A stretch of 64,000 nt of DNA from DAOUBP01 sp964474695. GTDB taxonomy: Bacteria > Chloroflexota > Anaerolineae > CG2-30-64-16. The stretch is from the NCBI GenBank assembly GCA_964474695.1, contig CAYYTK010000002.1, forward strand, positions 62,001 to 126,000, given 5' to 3'. This document shows positions 36,101 through 43,192 of this stretch, in pieces (the stretch's first letter is position 1; every line of letters begins with the position of its first letter). The notes under the pieces were generated by a model that saw only the letters and a list, made by a program, of their open reading frames with translations, was not told the DNA's origin and did no database searches. The translations under genes were made by a program, and so were the position numbers.

Positions 36101-36918
36101 ACATGTTCGGCCTCGCGCAGCTCTACCAGTTGCGCGGCCGCGTCGGGCGCTCGGCCGTGCGCGCGTATGCCTACCTGTTGGTGGACAAATACAAGACCCT
36201 CACCGAGGATGCGCGGCGGCGGTTGGAGGCGATCCAGGAGGCGAGTGAGTTGGGCGCAGGCTTCCGCATCGCCATGCGCGACCTTGAAATCCGCGGCGCG
36301 GGCGAACTGCTGGGGGCGCGGCAGCACGGCCACATCGTGGCCGTAGGGTTTGACCTGTACACGCGGCTGCTCGCCCAGGCCGTGCAGGAAGCACGCGAAC
36401 GCAACAAGCTCCCGCACACGGGCGGCGTTGGATCGTCCGACCACAAGCAGCAAGAGGAACGCGGCAGCGCCCTGGACGAACCGTTGGCGCCTACGGTGCA
36501 GCTCGACCTGAACCTGCCCGCGCGCATCCCCGAGGAATACGTGCCCGAGGGTGCACTGCGGCTCCAGCTCTACCGCCGCCTGGCCGGGCTGACAACGCTG
36601 GCGGCGGTGGACGAAATCGCGCAGGAGTTCGCCGACCGTTTTGGGCCGGTGCCGGAGGAGGTCAGCAACCTGTTGTACGTCGTGCGGGTCAAGGTGCTGG
36701 CGATCACTGCCGGGGTCGAAGCGATCGGCCTGGAAGAAGGGCAGCTACTGATCAAATGCGCGTGCCTGGAAACGCTGGATCGGATCGCGCTCCAAAACAC
36801 GCTTCAGGCGCAGGGCGTCCCCGCCCGCGTTGCGCGCCGCGCCATCTGGCTAGAGCTGCGCGAGGCCGGAGGCTGGCGCCGCGACCTGATGAAGACGCTG
36901 GAAGTGCTGCGCGCCTGA
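33148..36918 (+). CDS. mfd: Transcription-repair coupling factor
   Basis: A 1256-residue translocase that removes stalled RNA polymerase and recruits UvrA. The UvrB-like N-terminal part contains PGQFSRRGGIIDIWPPN and FGDEIDSLR. The RNA-polymerase-interacting domain begins VQPGDLVVHIEHGIGRFLGL (about residue 572). Walker A GDVGYGKTE is at about 724 and the DEEQ box VDEEQRFGV near 825; the TRG region VRAYAYLL and the C-terminal UvrA-binding domain follow. ATG 33148 begins the conserved protein. Two in-frame repeat insertions (about residues 124-152 and 504-538) break otherwise conserved linker regions and are listed separately. Confidence 0.96.
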   Translation: MKLNGLLSLGRELPALQDLMAALRAGQPPDAAIEIYHAARPYVVATLALCLNQPLVIVTPRTMRARQWVDELRTWLPDDVPVHNFADPDALPYERIPWAPETRQRRLEALVSLLTWEGSSEAANQRIGESANDAVRKRSADRPQYASGPQIACSTRHAPIVVASARALIQTTLPVRELRAALRPIRQGQPFDLQRTLAGWVGLGYEAATVVDLPGQFSRRGGIIDIWPPNQRKPLRIELFGDEIDSLRLFDPSTQRTLTRVDQVWIGPASEALPKLGERLADKLRGLDFSQCHPPARSEYAQEIEQLTAGTGHRHLEWYIPYLYSQPGCLTEYLPAQGAWLIIEDAADLLAAFADLAGQAEQLSKDLRSAGDVPAILKAPYFTAEALRERLLSRPILHLGYSTLNGLARPETGQSARQQPVGALGEQFAAGPRFGGQIRALQVEMERALSSGDRVILVSRQAPRLADLLGRNGHSVTPSDNISVPPPPGLSLVQGVMEEGWKLQTDFRLPISDLESDHRSESDAKDSQSEIKNQKPTTLWFLTDAELFGWGKPKPRRPQRPRALAPEVFFADVQPGDLVVHIEHGIGRFLGLAKMPVDGVEREYLQIEYAQGDQLYVPVHQADRLARYVGAGETAPTLHRLGTTEWEQVKARAKRAVAEIADDLLELYAAREVVQGHAFSPDAAWQHDLESSFPYIETEDQLVAIEAVKHDMEQLRPMDRLICGDVGYGKTEVALRAAFKAIMDGKQVAVLVPTTVLAQQHYTNFSRRLAAFPVTVAMLSRFQTPAQQDRTITGLINGSIDLVIGTHRLLSNDVALKDLGLLIVDEEQRFGVAHKERIKQLRTEVDVLTLTATPIPRTLHMSLTGVRDLSTIDTPPEDRLPVKTFVGDFDETLVRQAILRELDRNGQVYFVHNRVQGIDQMAARVRKIVPEARIAIAHGQMPERELSAVMLAFAEGEYDILVCTSIIESGLDIPNTNTIIINRADMFGLAQLYQLRGRVGRSAVRAYAYLLVDKYKTLTEDARRRLEAIQEASELGAGFRIAMRDLEIRGAGELLGARQHGHIVAVGFDLYTRLLAQAVQEARERNKLPHTGGVGSSDHKQQEERGSALDEPLAPTVQLDLNLPARIPEEYVPEGALRLQLYRRLAGLTTLAAVDEIAQEFADRFGPVPEEVSNLLYVVRVKVLAITAGVEAIGLEEGQLLIKCACLETLDRIALQNTLQAQGVPARVARRAIWLELREAGGWRRDLMKTLEVLRA
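33517..33604. repeat. Repeat-derived insertion in mfd, first
   Basis: AATCAGCG / AATCGGCG / AATCAGCG form an 8-base tandem (33517-33540). AGCGATCTGCGGATCG follows (33557-33572), which is exactly the reverse complement of a unit phase of the intergenic array at 43121-43168. TACGCAAGCG occurs twice (33551, 33580). All is translated. Confidence 0.75.
34658..34760. repeat. Repeat-derived insertion in mfd, second
   Basis: About 100 AT-richer bases with nested inverted repeats: GATTTCCGATC against AATCGGAAATC as outer arms, and AATCGGATC-ATC-GATCCGAAT as an inner near-palindrome. It encodes a hydrophilic stretch rich in Ser, Asp and Lys just before the RNA-polymerase-interacting domain. Confidence 0.7.
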
Positions 36919-37013
36919 CGAGGAAACGTGAGGCGTGAAACGTAATGCGTGGTGCGTCGTTCGTCCTTCGTGGTGCGTGGTGCGTCAGTCCCCGTTCGTC
37001 ATTCATCCTTCGG
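36919..37013. repeat. Degenerate GTGCGTCGTTCGTC repeat downstream of mfd
   Basis: Imperfect units of TGCGTGGTGCGTCGTTCG type fill most of the 134 bases between mfd and the convergent VOC gene. They resemble the tract at 33109-33142, so mfd is flanked by the same kind of repeat. No clear terminator hairpin is seen. Confidence 0.75.
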
Positions 37014-37052
37014 CGGAGCGTTTGCACGGAGGGCAGCCTGTACGCAGAGGCT

Positions 37053-37466
37053 TCACTGCGATAGACGCGCGCCTCGATTCCACGATCCGATCTCGATGAG
37101 ATTGCCTTCCGGGTCGGCGATCATGGATGAGTGCATCCCCCACGGCTCATCGCGCGGCGCATAGACCGGCTGCCCGCCCGCTGCCACCACCTGCTGATAC
37201 ATGCGATCGGCATCCGCGGAGGTGGGCAGATCGACGGCCAGCTCGAACGTGCCATTCAGCCCGGCCGGATAGGACGGCGCCTGGCCCAGCAGCCCCGGCA
37301 ACTGCGCGCGCTCATACATCGAGAAACGCACGCCATCATTCACGAACTCCGCATACGGGCCACGGCCATCCCAGGTGATCTCGAAGCCCAGCGCGTCCCG
37401 GTAGAATGCCACCATCCGGGTGAGATCCGTCACGAAAACGCCGATCATGTCGATGCGTGTGCCCAT
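37053..37466 (-). CDS. VOC superfamily (glyoxalase / bleomycin-resistance-like) protein
   Basis: A 137-residue metal-binding beta-alpha-beta-beta-beta protein. IGVFVTDLTRMVAFYRDALGF is the first module and SSMIADPEGNLIEI the end of the second, with the usual Glu metal ligand. Substrates in this superfamily vary widely, so the role is not assigned. AGAGGAGGG precedes ATG 37466. It is last in the minus-strand run that includes the ABC permeases. Confidence 0.88.
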   Translation of the reverse strand: MGTRIDMIGVFVTDLTRMVAFYRDALGFEITWDGRGPYAEFVNDGVRFSMYERAQLPGLLGQAPSYPAGLNGTFELAVDLPTSADADRMYQQVVAAGGQPVYAPRDEPWGMHSSMIADPEGNLIEIGSWNRGARLSQ

Positions 37467-37495
37467 GGGAAGCCCTCCTCTCTTGTTCCCAGAGA

Positions 37496-38398
37496 CTATT
37501 CCTGCCGGGTGGTTCTGTTCAGAAAATCAGCCAACAGAATAAAGCTCATCGATATTAGCAGAATGCATAACGATGGAATAACCAGCATCAGCGGGTTGTA
37601 CCTCAACGCCGAGCGGCCAGAAAAAAACAGCCCCCCCCAACTGACGACTGTGAATTCACCACCCTCAACTGCACCGGTTACGCCGACGCCGATGTAACCG
37701 AGCACGGCTTCGAGCAAGATAACCGCAGGGATGTTATTGATGATCCAAACCAGGATCACGTGCAGCACGTTGGGCAAAAGATGCCGGGTGATGATCCGGC
37801 GCGGCGAGGCGCCGGTGCTGATCGCCGCTTCAACGAACAGCCGAGATTTGATCTGCAGCACACTGATGCGGGTCAGGCGGGCCAGGCTGACCCAACTGAC
37901 CGCCGCGAAGCCGATGACCAGCGTAATCAAACCGTGCAGCCAGGTGGGAGACAGCCTGTTGCGGAAAATCAATACGATGATCACCATGAACATGATGCCG
38001 GGCAGGGAATGGATTATGTCGGCAAAGAGCATGACCGCGGCATCGAGCCGGCCACCCACATAGCCTGCGACAAGACCGGTCGATGCGCCGATCAGCGCCG
38101 CCAGGGAAACAGCCATCAGCGCCAGCAAGAAGTCGGTGCGCGTTCCATAAACCAGCCGGCTGAGAATGTCACGGCCATACCAATCGGTGCCAAGCGGATA
38201 TTCAGCCCTACCCGGATTGGACGTATCCTGCACCCACATAGGCGGCAAGCCGCGCTGAGTTGGGCCCAAGCTATATGGATCATATGGGGCGATCCAGGGA
38301 GCCAGCACAGCCACCAGCCCGAAGGTCAGCATCACAAGCAAGCTGAACCAGACCGCTTTTGCGCGCAAAGCTCGTTTCGAGGGAAAAAACGGAATCAT
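37496..38398 (-). CDS. ABC transporter permease, DppC/OppC type
   Basis: A 300-residue inner-membrane permease of a peptide/nickel-type importer. An N-terminal OppC_N helix is followed by five transmembrane segments. The ATPase-contact loop is GASPRRIITRHLLPNVLHVI (EAA motif). Its ATG overlaps the stop of the upstream permease gene by four bases. No solute-binding protein or ATPase gene is next to the pair, so its partners must be encoded elsewhere. Confidence 0.9.
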   Translation of the reverse strand: MIPFFPSKRALRAKAVWFSLLVMLTFGLVAVLAPWIAPYDPYSLGPTQRGLPPMWVQDTSNPGRAEYPLGTDWYGRDILSRLVYGTRTDFLLALMAVSLAALIGASTGLVAGYVGGRLDAAVMLFADIIHSLPGIMFMVIIVLIFRNRLSPTWLHGLITLVIGFAAVSWVSLARLTRISVLQIKSRLFVEAAISTGASPRRIITRHLLPNVLHVILVWIINNIPAVILLEAVLGYIGVGVTGAVEGGEFTVVSWGGLFFSGRSALRYNPLMLVIPSLCILLISMSFILLADFLNRTTRQE

Positions 38399-39423
38399 GG
38401 GACACCTGAATGCTGGACCGAACGTATGCGGGGATCCAGGAACTCACACAGGACTTCAACGAGAAGATTAGCGAGCAGGATGCCGATCGCATAGACCAAG
38501 GTGAGGCCCATAATCATCGGGTAATCCAACGCCAGAACCGCGTTCCAGTATTCTCGCCCAAACCCTGGAAACGCGTACAGGCTCTCCACAATCAACAATC
38601 CGGCGAACATTTCCATCAAAGTCGGCCCAAGGAAGGTGGTGATCGGAACGAGCGCGTTGCGCATCACGTGAACCAGCATCACATGGGTTTGCGTCAGGCC
38701 TTTCGCGCGAGCAGTGCGGATGTAATCCTCGTTCAAGATGTTCATCAAGGAGGCGCGCGTCACCCGGGCGATGCTGGCCATTGGCATGACTGCCAGCACG
38801 ATCGCCGGAACAATCCAATGGCTGGGAATGTCCCAATCGGGCAAAACTCTGGTGATCTTCAGCCAGGATGCCAGGACGATTATCGCCAGCAAGCCGAGGA
38901 CGAAATTTGGGATCGAGATCAACGCGGCCAGGCCCACCGAGATGCCGCGGCTCAACGCGGAGTTTGGCTTCGGCGCACTTAGAATCCCCAGCGGAATCCC
39001 CAACCCAACGGCAATCAGAGACCCCAACAGAACCAGTCGGATGGAATACCCGAACCGGCTCTCCCGGAAGGTCTTGCCCTCCGGAGCGCTGAAAAGGGCA
39101 TCTTGCACGCTGCGGCCGCGCTGCTGCATTGATGGCCCAAGGTTGCCGCATATCGCGCCGCAGAAGAAGCTGCCATCTCGATCGAAGTCACCGATGACAT
39201 AGCGGACGAATTGGCGCCACAGAGGCAGATCCAGCCCAAAACGGCGCTCAAGCTGCCGCTGCGTAGCCTTATCGATAGTCAGTCCGGACAGCGCGCGCGG
39301 CGAATTCTCGTAGTTGCTCCATGGATTGCCTGGGATGGCGTGCATCAACAAGAACGTGATCAGCATCACGCCGACCAAGACAACAATCACCCGCAGGAGC
39401 TTCCTAAACAGAAAACCGAACAT
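38395..39423 (-). CDS. ABC transporter permease, DppB/OppB type
   Basis: A 342-residue partner permease. The N-terminus FRKLLRVIVVLVGVMLITFLLMHAIPGNPW is typical of DppB. The EAA loop is AKGLTQTHVMLVHVMRNAL, followed by ITTFLGPTLMEMFAGLLIVE. A loop of about 60 residues between helices 1 and 2 is longer than usual and contains two cysteines (FFCGAICG). The frame is open upstream to 39507, but ATG 39423 gives the normal N-terminus and avoids overlap with fprA. Confidence 0.9.
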   Translation of the reverse strand: MFGFLFRKLLRVIVVLVGVMLITFLLMHAIPGNPWSNYENSPRALSGLTIDKATQRQLERRFGLDLPLWRQFVRYVIGDFDRDGSFFCGAICGNLGPSMQQRGRSVQDALFSAPEGKTFRESRFGYSIRLVLLGSLIAVGLGIPLGILSAPKPNSALSRGISVGLAALISIPNFVLGLLAIIVLASWLKITRVLPDWDIPSHWIVPAIVLAVMPMASIARVTRASLMNILNEDYIRTARAKGLTQTHVMLVHVMRNALVPITTFLGPTLMEMFAGLLIVESLYAFPGFGREYWNAVLALDYPMIMGLTLVYAIGILLANLLVEVLCEFLDPRIRSVQHSGVP

Positions 39424-39457
39424 CGCTACACCGGCGCATCTCGACAATGGGCCCTGA

Positions 39458-40633
39458 TCAGGGTGTGGCCAACGCGTGCTTGTCTCGAATCGTATCTGCG
39501 AGAACATCGAGCGCCGCGAAGGTGGCCTCGCGCGGCAACCCCTTGCACGACACCGGATCGAGGATCTCCAGCTTAAGGCCGGCTAACATTTCCGTGAGCT
39601 GCTCCAGGGCTTTCGTGCCCCAGCCATAGGAGCCGATGAGCGCAGCGTATTTCAGCTTAGGGCGCAGCGCGGTGGCAAGATAGACAGCCGAGAACACACT
39701 CGGATGAGGGCCGATGTTGAAGGTGGGAGTGCCGATCACAATGGTCTGTGCATCCACGAGCGCCATAGCGAACTTGCCGATGTCGGTGGTTGATAACTCG
39801 AACGGCTGAACCTTGATGCCGCGCTGTGCCAGCGCGGCAACCAGATGCTTGACCATCATCTCGGTGCTGCCGTGCATCGAAATATAGGGCAGAACGACCG
39901 AATTCGACACCCGGTCAGAAACCCACTCTGCATACGCTTTCAGGATCGTTTGAGGCTGATCCCAGATTGGCCCGTGACTTGGCGCGATCATGTTGATCTC
40001 AAGCGCGCCGATTCGCTTGAGGTGTTTTTGAATCTTCTTGTGATAGGGCATCATGATCTCAGCATAGTAGTGCTTCGCCGCTTCCATGATGTACGGCTCC
40101 CCGCTGGCAAAGAGATCGCTCGTCGCCATGTGCGAACCGAAGAGATCGCACGAAAACAGGATGCGATCCTCTTCAAGATAGGTGAGCATCGTCTCCGGCC
40201 AATGGACCCAGGGCGCGTGGATGAACCGCAGCGTCTTGCCGCCGAGCGAGACAGTCTCCTCATCTTCAACGGCCTTCATGCGTTCGGGCGCGATGCCGAG
40301 ATGGTCAACCAGCATCGGTTTCGCTTTGGGACTGCACAAGACCATCGCCTCGGGGTATTTCCTCAAAACAGTGGGAATGGTCCCCGAATGGTCTTGCTCG
40401 ACGTGCTGGCAGATCACATAGTCCAGGCGCTCCGTATTGTCCAGTTGATCCATCAGAACGTTTTCGAACGCGGGATCCACGGCATCCAGAAGGGCTGTCC
40501 GCTTCGAACCGCGAACCAGATACGCGTTGTAACTGGTGCCATTGGGTGTTGGCGTCAATGCCTCGAATAATCGCCGATTCCAGTCGATGGCGCCCATCCA
40601 ACGGACGCCACTGCAAATTCGCCTCCGTTTCAT
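39458..40633 (-). CDS. fprA: Flavodiiron protein (FprA family)
   Basis: A 391-residue A-type flavoprotein that reduces O2 to water or NO to N2O with a diiron site and FMN. The N-terminal lactamase-like domain has the ligand motif HVEQDH (residues 77-82), with further ligands in FIHAPWVHWPE, FSCDLFGSH and IAPSHGPIW. The C-terminal flavodoxin domain starts at about residue 248 with LPYISMHGSTEMM and has VIGTPTFNIGPHPS. No rubredoxin domain is fused, so it needs an external electron donor. AAGGGAG precedes ATG 40633. It protects oxygen-sensitive enzymes such as those encoded further along the window (inference). Confidence 0.94.
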   Translation of the reverse strand: MKRRRICSGVRWMGAIDWNRRLFEALTPTPNGTSYNAYLVRGSKRTALLDAVDPAFENVLMDQLDNTERLDYVICQHVEQDHSGTIPTVLRKYPEAMVLCSPKAKPMLVDHLGIAPERMKAVEDEETVSLGGKTLRFIHAPWVHWPETMLTYLEEDRILFSCDLFGSHMATSDLFASGEPYIMEAAKHYYAEIMMPYHKKIQKHLKRIGALEINMIAPSHGPIWDQPQTILKAYAEWVSDRVSNSVVLPYISMHGSTEMMVKHLVAALAQRGIKVQPFELSTTDIGKFAMALVDAQTIVIGTPTFNIGPHPSVFSAVYLATALRPKLKYAALIGSYGWGTKALEQLTEMLAGLKLEILDPVSCKGLPREATFAALDVLADTIRDKHALATP

Positions 40634-40649
40634 CGGTATCTCCCTTAAT

Positions 40650-41036
40650 TCAGTCGTTATTGCGCCGAGCGATCATCTCGATCTCGATCTGCGCGTTCCG
40701 CGGCAAGCCCGCCACAGCTACTGTGGTGCGCGCGGGATATGGCGCCTCAAACTGAGTCGCGTAGACTGAGTTCATGGCTGCAAAGTCAGCCATGTCCGTC
40801 AGATAGACGTTCACCTTTACCACATCGCCGGGCGTCAACCCGGCCGCCGCCAGCACCCCGAAGAGGTTACGAAAGCACTGCGCGGCCTGCGCGGCGACGT
40901 CACCTGTCACCAGCTTGCCGGTGGTTGCGTCAAGCGGCGTCTGTCCAGACAGATAAAGCAGGCCGCCGGCCCAGACTGCATGCGAATAAGGGCCAATGGC
41001 ACTGGCGTTAGGAGCGGTTACGGCTTTGCGAGACAT
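40650..41036 (-). CDS. ridA: RidA/YjgF family enamine/imine deaminase
   Basis: A 128-residue protein that hydrolyses reactive enamines and imines such as 2-aminoacrylate. The motifs GPYSHAVWAGGLLYLSGQ, VYLTDMADF and ARTTVAVAGLPRNAQIEIE are present, including the catalytic Arg. ATG 41036 has AGGAGG nine bases upstream and was preferred over a longer frame to 41150. It precedes fprA by 16 bases. Confidence 0.94.
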   Translation of the reverse strand: MSRKAVTAPNASAIGPYSHAVWAGGLLYLSGQTPLDATTGKLVTGDVAAQAAQCFRNLFGVLAAAGLTPGDVVKVNVYLTDMADFAAMNSVYATQFEAPYPARTTVAVAGLPRNAQIEIEMIARRNND

Positions 41037-41150
41037 AGATAGCATCCTCCTCTGTGGGAATGATGTGGGATAAAGTGGGATATGTGTGGGATACCCCCTT
41101 GCGCACGGCTGCCCCGTGATAGGGACTGCCTTGCGCTGCTGATCGCTCAC

Positions 41151-41600
41151 TTATGTCGGCGCGTGAGGCGCGGGCCACATCGGAGACTTGTGGCAATGAA
41201 CCAACTGCCAACCGTGTTTTCGCCGGTGGAAGACGCGGGTCTCATTGTGCTCAGTGTGGCGTACGCCGTCGTCACCGGTATAGCGCATGAGCAGCGTATA
41301 GGTAACGATGGCGACATCGCCGTAAAGCTGGACTTTGGGCTGCAACACCTCATGCTCGATCTCGCACCGCTGGCCCTGCAGCCGGCGCGCCTCAGCAGCA
41401 CGGTAGTTCGCAGCAGTCTCCCGCAAATGAAAATCCAAACCGTCGATGCGCTGCGTGCTGATGTACCACTCAAAGAAGGTCACATCTCGGCCGGTGGTGG
41501 CGGCATAGGTAGCCAAATCACCCGCCCAGATGCTCTTCAAATGGCCATCCAGAACCGCCAGCACCTCTTGCTCGACGGCAAACGTATCTTCTTCGCTCAC
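41151..41600 (-). CDS. SnoaL/NTF2-like domain protein (DUF4440-like)
   Basis: A 149-residue cone-shaped NTF2-fold protein. A helical N-terminus (EQEVLAVLDGHLKSIWAGD) is followed by a beta sheet ending QLVHCHKSPMW, as in the SnoaL-like/CaMKII-association group. GTG 41600 has GGAGGGGG just upstream and is taken as the start; another GTG lies seven codons earlier. A binding or small-enzyme role is likely, but no function can be named. Confidence 0.75.
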   Translation of the reverse strand: MSEEDTFAVEQEVLAVLDGHLKSIWAGDLATYAATTGRDVTFFEWYISTQRIDGLDFHLRETAANYRAAEARRLQGQRCEIEHEVLQPKVQLYGDVAIVTYTLLMRYTGDDGVRHTEHNETRVFHRRKHGWQLVHCHKSPMWPAPHAPT

Positions 41601-41627
41601 GACCCCCTCCAGGTGACGCACCGTGCA

Positions 41628-42092
41628 TCATCCCCCATGCACCACCGGCTTATCCGGCGCGATGTGCTGAGCGATGACGTTCGCCTCGGCAGCCAGGATA
41701 ATTCCGATAGCATAGTTGCGCCGAATCTCGGGCACGTCGTCCCATCCTCCGTTGTCCTTCAGCAGGCGCAACACATTGCCGATGCCCCAATTGTAAGCGA
41801 CAAGCATCCAATAGGGCTCGGTGCGGCCGATCTTGGCTAACTGCTCCTTGATCCATGCCAGATAAGCGCCGGCTACGGTGATATTGCTCTCCGGGTCGAA
41901 CGGATCAAAAACGCCGACCTTGGCCGACCACTCGTCCCAGGTGGCCGGCACGATCTGCATCAACCCCATGTCAGTCGCCTCGCCCACCGCCAACGGATCA
42001 AATCGGCTTTCACGGAAGCACTGCTCCACCATCAACCGCCAATCCAGGCCGTATTTTTCCGCAACCCGTTGAAAAATATCCTCGTACGCCAT
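41628..42092 (-). CDS. Lytic transglycosylase, SLT-type, without a signal peptide
   Basis: A 154-residue lysozyme-like protein. The catalytic Glu lies in CFRESRFDPLAVG, followed by the SLT signatures ATDMGLMQIVPATWDEW and VAYNWGIGNV. Such enzymes cleave peptidoglycan to 1,6-anhydro-muropeptides. The protein begins MAYEDIFQRV with no signal peptide or membrane helix, which is unusual for an enzyme that acts outside the cytoplasm. It has its own promoter, divergent from that of hypA. Confidence 0.85.
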   Translation of the reverse strand: MAYEDIFQRVAEKYGLDWRLMVEQCFRESRFDPLAVGEATDMGLMQIVPATWDEWSAKVGVFDPFDPESNITVAGAYLAWIKEQLAKIGRTEPYWMLVAYNWGIGNVLRLLKDNGGWDDVPEIRRNYAIGIILAAEANVIAQHIAPDKPVVHGG

Positions 42093-42159
42093 AGATCATT
42101 CTCCCCGTCGTTGCCACGGGCGCCCACTCGTGTGGCGCGTCCCGGGTCGCAGACAATTC

Positions 42160-42189
42160 ATTTTATCACGAATCTGGCCCCTTCGGCAA
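42160..42189 (-). promoter_or_regulatory. Promoter of the lytic transglycosylase gene
   Basis: On the minus strand TTGCCG (42189-42184) and TAAAAT (42165-42160) are 18 bases apart, with TG one base before the -10 box. It lies about 70 bases before the start codon. Confidence 0.5.
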
Positions 42190-42210
42190 TCGGCGGGCGG
42201 TCAGAATCGC

Positions 42211-42239
42211 TTGGGGAAATCGACTATCCCGACTATACT
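42211..42239 (+). promoter_or_regulatory. Promoter of hypA, leaderless arrangement
   Basis: TTGGGG (42211-42216) and TATACT (42234-42239) are 17 bases apart. The hypA ATG starts at 42246, seven bases after the -10 box, where transcription would be expected to begin. Confidence 0.6.
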
Positions 42240-42245
42240 GGGCAC

Positions 42246-42608
42246 ATGCACGAACTACCCATTGTCCAAGGAATCTTGAGTATCGCGCTGGAGGCGGCGC
42301 AGGGAGCGCAGGCGACACGTATCGCGGCGATCGATCTATTAGTCGGCGAACTGACGAGCTTTGTGGATGACTCGATCCAGTTCTATTTTGATCTCTTGAG
42401 CAAGAACACCGCGGCGGAAGGCGCCGTACTGCGCATCCGCCGCGAGCCAGGCCGCGGGATGTGCGACCAATGCGGCCATGTCTTTCAGGCCGTAGCCCCG
42501 CTGCTCCCAACGTGTCCTGCCTGTGGCAGCAGCCGGATGCGCGTTACGGGGGGCAGGGAGTTACGCGTCGAAAGCATCGAGATTGACGCTGGAGGTTCCG
42601 GCTGCTAA
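42246..42608 (+). CDS. hypA: Hydrogenase/urease nickel-insertion protein HypA
   Basis: A 120-residue nickel metallochaperone. The N-terminal MHELPIVQGI carries the Met-His nickel ligands. The zinc site has CDQCG and, after a short loop, CPACG. It delivers nickel to [NiFe] hydrogenase together with HypB. The conserved protein begins exactly at ATG 42246, although the frame stays open upstream. No hydrogenase structural gene or hypB is present in the window. Confidence 0.95.
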   Translation: MHELPIVQGILSIALEAAQGAQATRIAAIDLLVGELTSFVDDSIQFYFDLLSKNTAAEGAVLRIRREPGRGMCDQCGHVFQAVAPLLPTCPACGSSRMRVTGGRELRVESIEIDAGGSGC

Positions 42609-42646
42609 GATGCAGCAGCAGTGTCGCGCCCGCCATTGTTGCGGGT

Positions 42647-42675
42647 TTGTGACGTTCGCGATTATGTGTTAGACT
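42647..42675 (+). promoter_or_regulatory. Promoter of the receiver / NuoEF / kinase locus
   Basis: TTGTGA (42647-42652) and TAGACT (42670-42675) are 17 bases apart with an extended TG. The surrounding TGTGTTAGACTAAGA is identical to that at the 31.48-kb promoter. Confidence 0.5.
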
Positions 42676-42735
42676 AAGATATGAACCCGATGAAGGGTCC
42701 GATTATCTCGCGTTGCTGCAAGGAGATCCCTGTTC

Positions 42736-43116
42736 ATGCCATCTGCCAAAATCCTCGTTGTGGACGATGACCCCGATTTCGTCGAAATCATGCGCACTAT
42801 CCTAGAAGCCAATGACTATGAGGTGATCACCGCAGCCAATGGCAACCAGGCTCTGACCCAGGTAAAAGCTGAGCACCCCGACCTCATGCTGTTGGATATC
42901 ATGATGTCTACCGTGCTCGATGGGTTGGATGTGAGCGAGCAACTCGCCCAGGACCCCGATGCCAAGTACATGCCGGTGATCATGGTTTCGTCAATCGCCG
43001 AAACTCCATATGCACATGTGTTCCCGATGGAAGAGCAGCCACATATGGACGCCTGGTTGTCCAAACCGGTAGATCCGAAAGTGCTGCTGGGCAAGGTAGC
43101 CGAACTGCTAAGCTGA
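42736..43116 (+). CDS. Stand-alone response regulator receiver protein, first
   Basis: A 126-residue CheY-like protein with no output domain. The acidic pocket is VDDDPDF (residues 9-15), the phospho-acceptor is Asp54 in LLDIMM, and Lys110 is in SKP. After Asp54 the sequence runs IMMSTVLDG, one residue longer than the usual xMPxMDG and lacking the Pro, and the segment between Ser85 and Lys110 carries an extra FPMEE loop. The third receiver in the locus shares these features. It probably takes phosphate from the kinase encoded at the end of the locus and acts by protein-protein contact. AAGGAG precedes the ATG. Confidence 0.92.
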   Translation: MPSAKILVVDDDPDFVEIMRTILEANDYEVITAANGNQALTQVKAEHPDLMLLDIMMSTVLDGLDVSEQLAQDPDAKYMPVIMVSSIAETPYAHVFPMEEQPHMDAWLSKPVDPKVLLGKVAELLS

Positions 43117-43120
43117 AAGC

Positions 43121-43168
43121 CGCAGATCGCTCGATCCGCAGATCGCTCGATCCGCAGATCGCTCGATC
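43121..43168. repeat. Three perfect 16-base tandem repeats
   Basis: CGCAGATCGCTCGATC is repeated three times without change between the first and second receiver genes. The reverse complement of one phase of the unit occurs inside mfd (33557-33572). Confidence 0.95.
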
Positions 43169-43192
43169 CGCCACCAAACAGGGAGTGAAACC

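Noticed and set aside
43121..43168. CRISPR array
   Set aside because: The repeats are 16 bases and directly adjacent with no spacers, and no cas gene is present.
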